Of a stretch of 7,233 nucleotides of DNA, positions 5,664 through 7,233 are shown piece by piece (the stretch's first letter is position 1; each line of letters opens with the position of its first letter). The translations under genes were made by a program, and so were the position numbers. A model generated the notes under the pieces. It was given only the letters and a program-made list of their open reading frames with translations. It ran no database searches and was not told where the DNA came from. The stretch spans positions 1 through 7,233 of the forward strand of contig JABEVM010000242.1 in assembly GCA_013041585.1 (NCBI GenBank), written 5' to 3'. This DNA comes from Chlamydiota bacterium (GTDB lineage Bacteria; Chlamydiota; Chlamydiia; Chlamydiales; Rhabdochlamydiaceae).

Positions 5664-7064
5664 CTACTGCGCGGTTTCCATAGCTGCGTACTTTCTGCTT
5701 TTGTATAAATAGAACAGAAATACGGGAGTAATTGTGAGTAAGTTACCGCATCCGATCATGAAAATATAATGAAGTGCGCTGCCGATATTTACATTTTCAG
5801 GCGGTAAAAAACTGACCGCGATCGTAGCTGTACACCCCAAAAGACCTAAAAGAGAAACAGCCCACATTCCCAGACTTTTTCCTGGAATTTTAAAGACATC
5901 TCCCCTATCGGTATGTTTGTAGTGAAGCTTTAAAGCTGCAAAGAACATCAAGATGTACATGATCATGTACAGCTCTGTGCTTAGCGCTGTCAAAAACCAG
6001 TAGAAACCATTTACGCTCGGTACGAGTAAGAAAAGCGTGCAGAAAAGGCTTACTAAGACAGCCTGCATAAGCAAAATGTTAGAGGCTACGCTATGCTTAT
6101 TTCTTTTCATGAAAAAGGAAGGTAGGAACCCATATTCAGCAGCTTGAAGGAGTCCCTTCGCTGGGGAAATAATCCAATTCGTCATATTTCCAACGGAACC
6201 TATGACAATCAAAACCGTTAAAATTGGTGTAAGGAATTTCATGCCAAAAAAGTCAAAAAAGTTGCTAAAGACCTGCATGACCCCGGATACCAAGTTAATA
6301 TCCTTTCCAGGAAGAACGAAAGCGATGGCAAGAGATCCGAACACCATGGAAAGAAGAATAAACAAACTAGCCAAAAATACTGCTTTTGGGAAATTTCGCT
6401 GAGGGTTGTGAATCTCATTCACATGGACACCGGAAAGTTCCATTCCGAGGAACGAGGCCATAATGGCAATGAGGGAGATCCAATTCGTAGAGTCGCTAAG
6501 AGAAGGGACTATAGATTTAGCATCTAGATGGATTTGTAAAGGTTTACCGCTAAAGAACCAAAATGCTCCTAAGGCGATTAAAAATATCATCGGAAAAATT
6601 GTACCGATCATAGCGCAGATATTATTGATTCTTGCAGAGAAGTTAATCCCTCGAAGGTTGGCAAGAGTGACTCCCCAAAATACCGTTAGAATACAAGTCA
6701 CTAAATACCATTTTTGGTGAACAAGTTCCGGATTGATCAGGTAAGCTGCAGTTCCTGCTATAAACGAGAGGATGGTTGGGTACCAAACGATCGTGTTGAT
6801 CCACTGAAGCCAGATCGCGACCATGGCCCATTTTTCTCCAAAGGCCTTACTGACCCAATGATAGACTCCCCCTTTTTCAGGAAAAGTCGCCGATAGCTCC
6901 GCTGCAATTAAAGCAGTAGGAATTAAAAAAATAATTGCTGATAGGATAAAAAAGAAGATCAGAGAACTTCCAAAAAGCGCGGAAGCCGGTAAATTTCTAA
7001 TACTATCAATAGCCGCAACAATAAGAAGGACTAGTGAGAAAAAGGAAATCTTTTTTTGATTCAT
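5664..7064 (-). CDS. APC-superfamily amino acid antiporter of the glutamate/GABA (GadC-like) group, without a C-terminal plug
   Basis: The 466-residue inner-membrane protein has about 12 hydrophobic segments spread over its whole length. From memory of the Escherichia coli GadC sequence, the matching blocks are HVNEIHNPQRNFP (214-226, after TM6), LPGKDINLVSGVMQ (251-264), WIISPAKGLLQAA (297-309), KIPGKSLG (392-399) and SFLPPENV (418-425). The TM2-TM3 block AAELSATFPEKGGVYHWV (54-71) is also typical. Family members exchange an external amino acid for an internal one, for example glutamate for GABA, often in acid resistance or nutrient uptake. The TM1 substrate loop reads RNLPASALFG here, where GadC has EYPTFATSG, so the substrate need not be glutamate. 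GadC is 511 residues long, with a C-terminal segment that plugs the pore at neutral pH. Here only about 12 residues (KSRKYAAMETAQ) follow the last membrane helix. No decarboxylase gene is adjacent. The start at 7064 fits the family's N-terminus, and no clear Shine-Dalgarno sequence is seen. I leave the gene symbol blank because the substrate is unproven. Confidence 0.9.
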   Translation of the reverse strand: MNQKKISFFSLVLLIVAAIDSIRNLPASALFGSSLIFFFILSAIIFLIPTALIAAELSATFPEKGGVYHWVSKAFGEKWAMVAIWLQWINTIVWYPTILSFIAGTAAYLINPELVHQKWYLVTCILTVFWGVTLANLRGINFSARINNICAMIGTIFPMIFLIALGAFWFFSGKPLQIHLDAKSIVPSLSDSTNWISLIAIMASFLGMELSGVHVNEIHNPQRNFPKAVFLASLFILLSMVFGSLAIAFVLPGKDINLVSGVMQVFSNFFDFFGMKFLTPILTVLIVIGSVGNMTNWIISPAKGLLQAAEYGFLPSFFMKRNKHSVASNILLMQAVLVSLFCTLFLLVPSVNGFYWFLTALSTELYMIMYILMFFAALKLHYKHTDRGDVFKIPGKSLGMWAVSLLGLLGCTATIAVSFLPPENVNIGSALHYIFMIGCGNLLTITPVFLFYLYKSRKYAAMETAQ

Positions 7065-7092
7065 AGTCTTATATTTTTGAGTGAAAATGAAG

Positions 7093-7121
7093 ATTTTATC
7101 AACTGGGTAAAAATAAGTCCA
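7093..7121 (-). promoter_or_regulatory. Promoter for the GadC-like antiporter
   Basis: On the minus strand TGGACT (7121-7116, 4 of 6) and TAAAAT (7098-7093, 5 of 6) are separated by 17 bp, the optimal spacing. Transcription would begin near 7086 and leave a leader of about 21 nt before the ATG at 7064. It is the best-spaced two-box promoter in the window and suggests that the antiporter is transcribed on its own. Confidence 0.5.
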
Positions 7122-7233
7122 TGATCCAGTGAAGTTTTCTCAATTCATCAAACCCTCTATCTTGTTCTTTAGACAAAGTTATTTTTAATAACCAAAACAT
7201 CAAGCTTCTAATTTAGAAAACCGCATATATAAT
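7122..7233. other. AT-rich non-coding end of the window with two small inverted repeats
   Basis: No open frame of useful length reads through this stretch; on the minus strand all three frames entering from the window edge stop within 11 codons. Two short perfect inverted repeats are present: GTTATT-TTT-AATAAC at 7178-7192 and TTCTAA-T-TTAGAA at 7206-7218. Neither is followed by a T-run typical of an intrinsic terminator. They could be operator-like sites upstream of the antiporter promoter, but both consist mostly of A and T and may be chance. Confidence 0.3.

Noticed and set aside
1..7233. RNA genes, insertion sequences, phage or defence genes, toxin-antitoxin modules.
   Set aside because: I saw no tRNA-like cloverleaf, rRNA block, transposase, recombinase or nuclease motif. 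The two small unknown proteins lack DNA-binding or toxin features, so a toxin-antitoxin reading of their divergent layout is not supported.

Overview
The window reads as a chromosomal segment of a moderately AT-rich Gram-negative bacterium. A large type V autotransporter (with a C-terminal outer-membrane barrel), a GadC-type amino acid antiporter of the kind common in intracellular bacteria, and weak or absent Shine-Dalgarno sequences together suggest an environmental chlamydia (Parachlamydiales-like). This is inference. A Legionella- or Coxiella-like gammaproteobacterium is the main alternative, and nothing here is decisive (no rRNA, no lineage-specific gene that I can identify with certainty).

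Layout: positions 1-123 probably hold the last 40 codons of an upstream gene ending in a hydrophobic tail. Positions 152-4555 (+) encode a 1467-residue classical autotransporter. It has a signal peptide, an N-terminal 'W..NWS..VP..D.ANF' module, a long Asn/Gly/Ser/Thr-rich beta-helix passenger, a conserved autochaperone-like module, a charged linker and a 12-strand-type barrel ending in Phe. Its passenger is built from about twenty units of roughly 29 residues. In the centre, four consecutive units form a 115-residue super-repeat that is duplicated almost intact (345 bp, about 92% nucleotide identity by hand count). Positions 4583-5059 (-) and 5206-5646 (+) are two small, divergently transcribed genes for unrecognised hydrophobic proteins. 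They share a 146-bp intergenic region that carries a perfect TATAAT box for each direction. Positions 5664-7064 (-) encode a 466-residue APC-superfamily permease close to the glutamate/GABA antiporter GadC but lacking its C-terminal plug. Positions 7065-7233 hold a good promoter for that permease and otherwise AT-rich non-coding DNA.

The genes alternate in orientation (+, -, +, -), so the four complete genes cannot form one operon. The two convergent junctions are very short (27 and 17 bp) and have no recognisable terminator. Functionally the window combines a surface or secreted adhesin-like protein, two probable membrane-associated proteins of unknown role, and an inner-membrane amino acid exchanger. 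I see no evidence that they act as one pathway. I did not find a clear new multi-gene system. The best leads are the nested repeat architecture of the passenger and the divergent pair of unknown small proteins.
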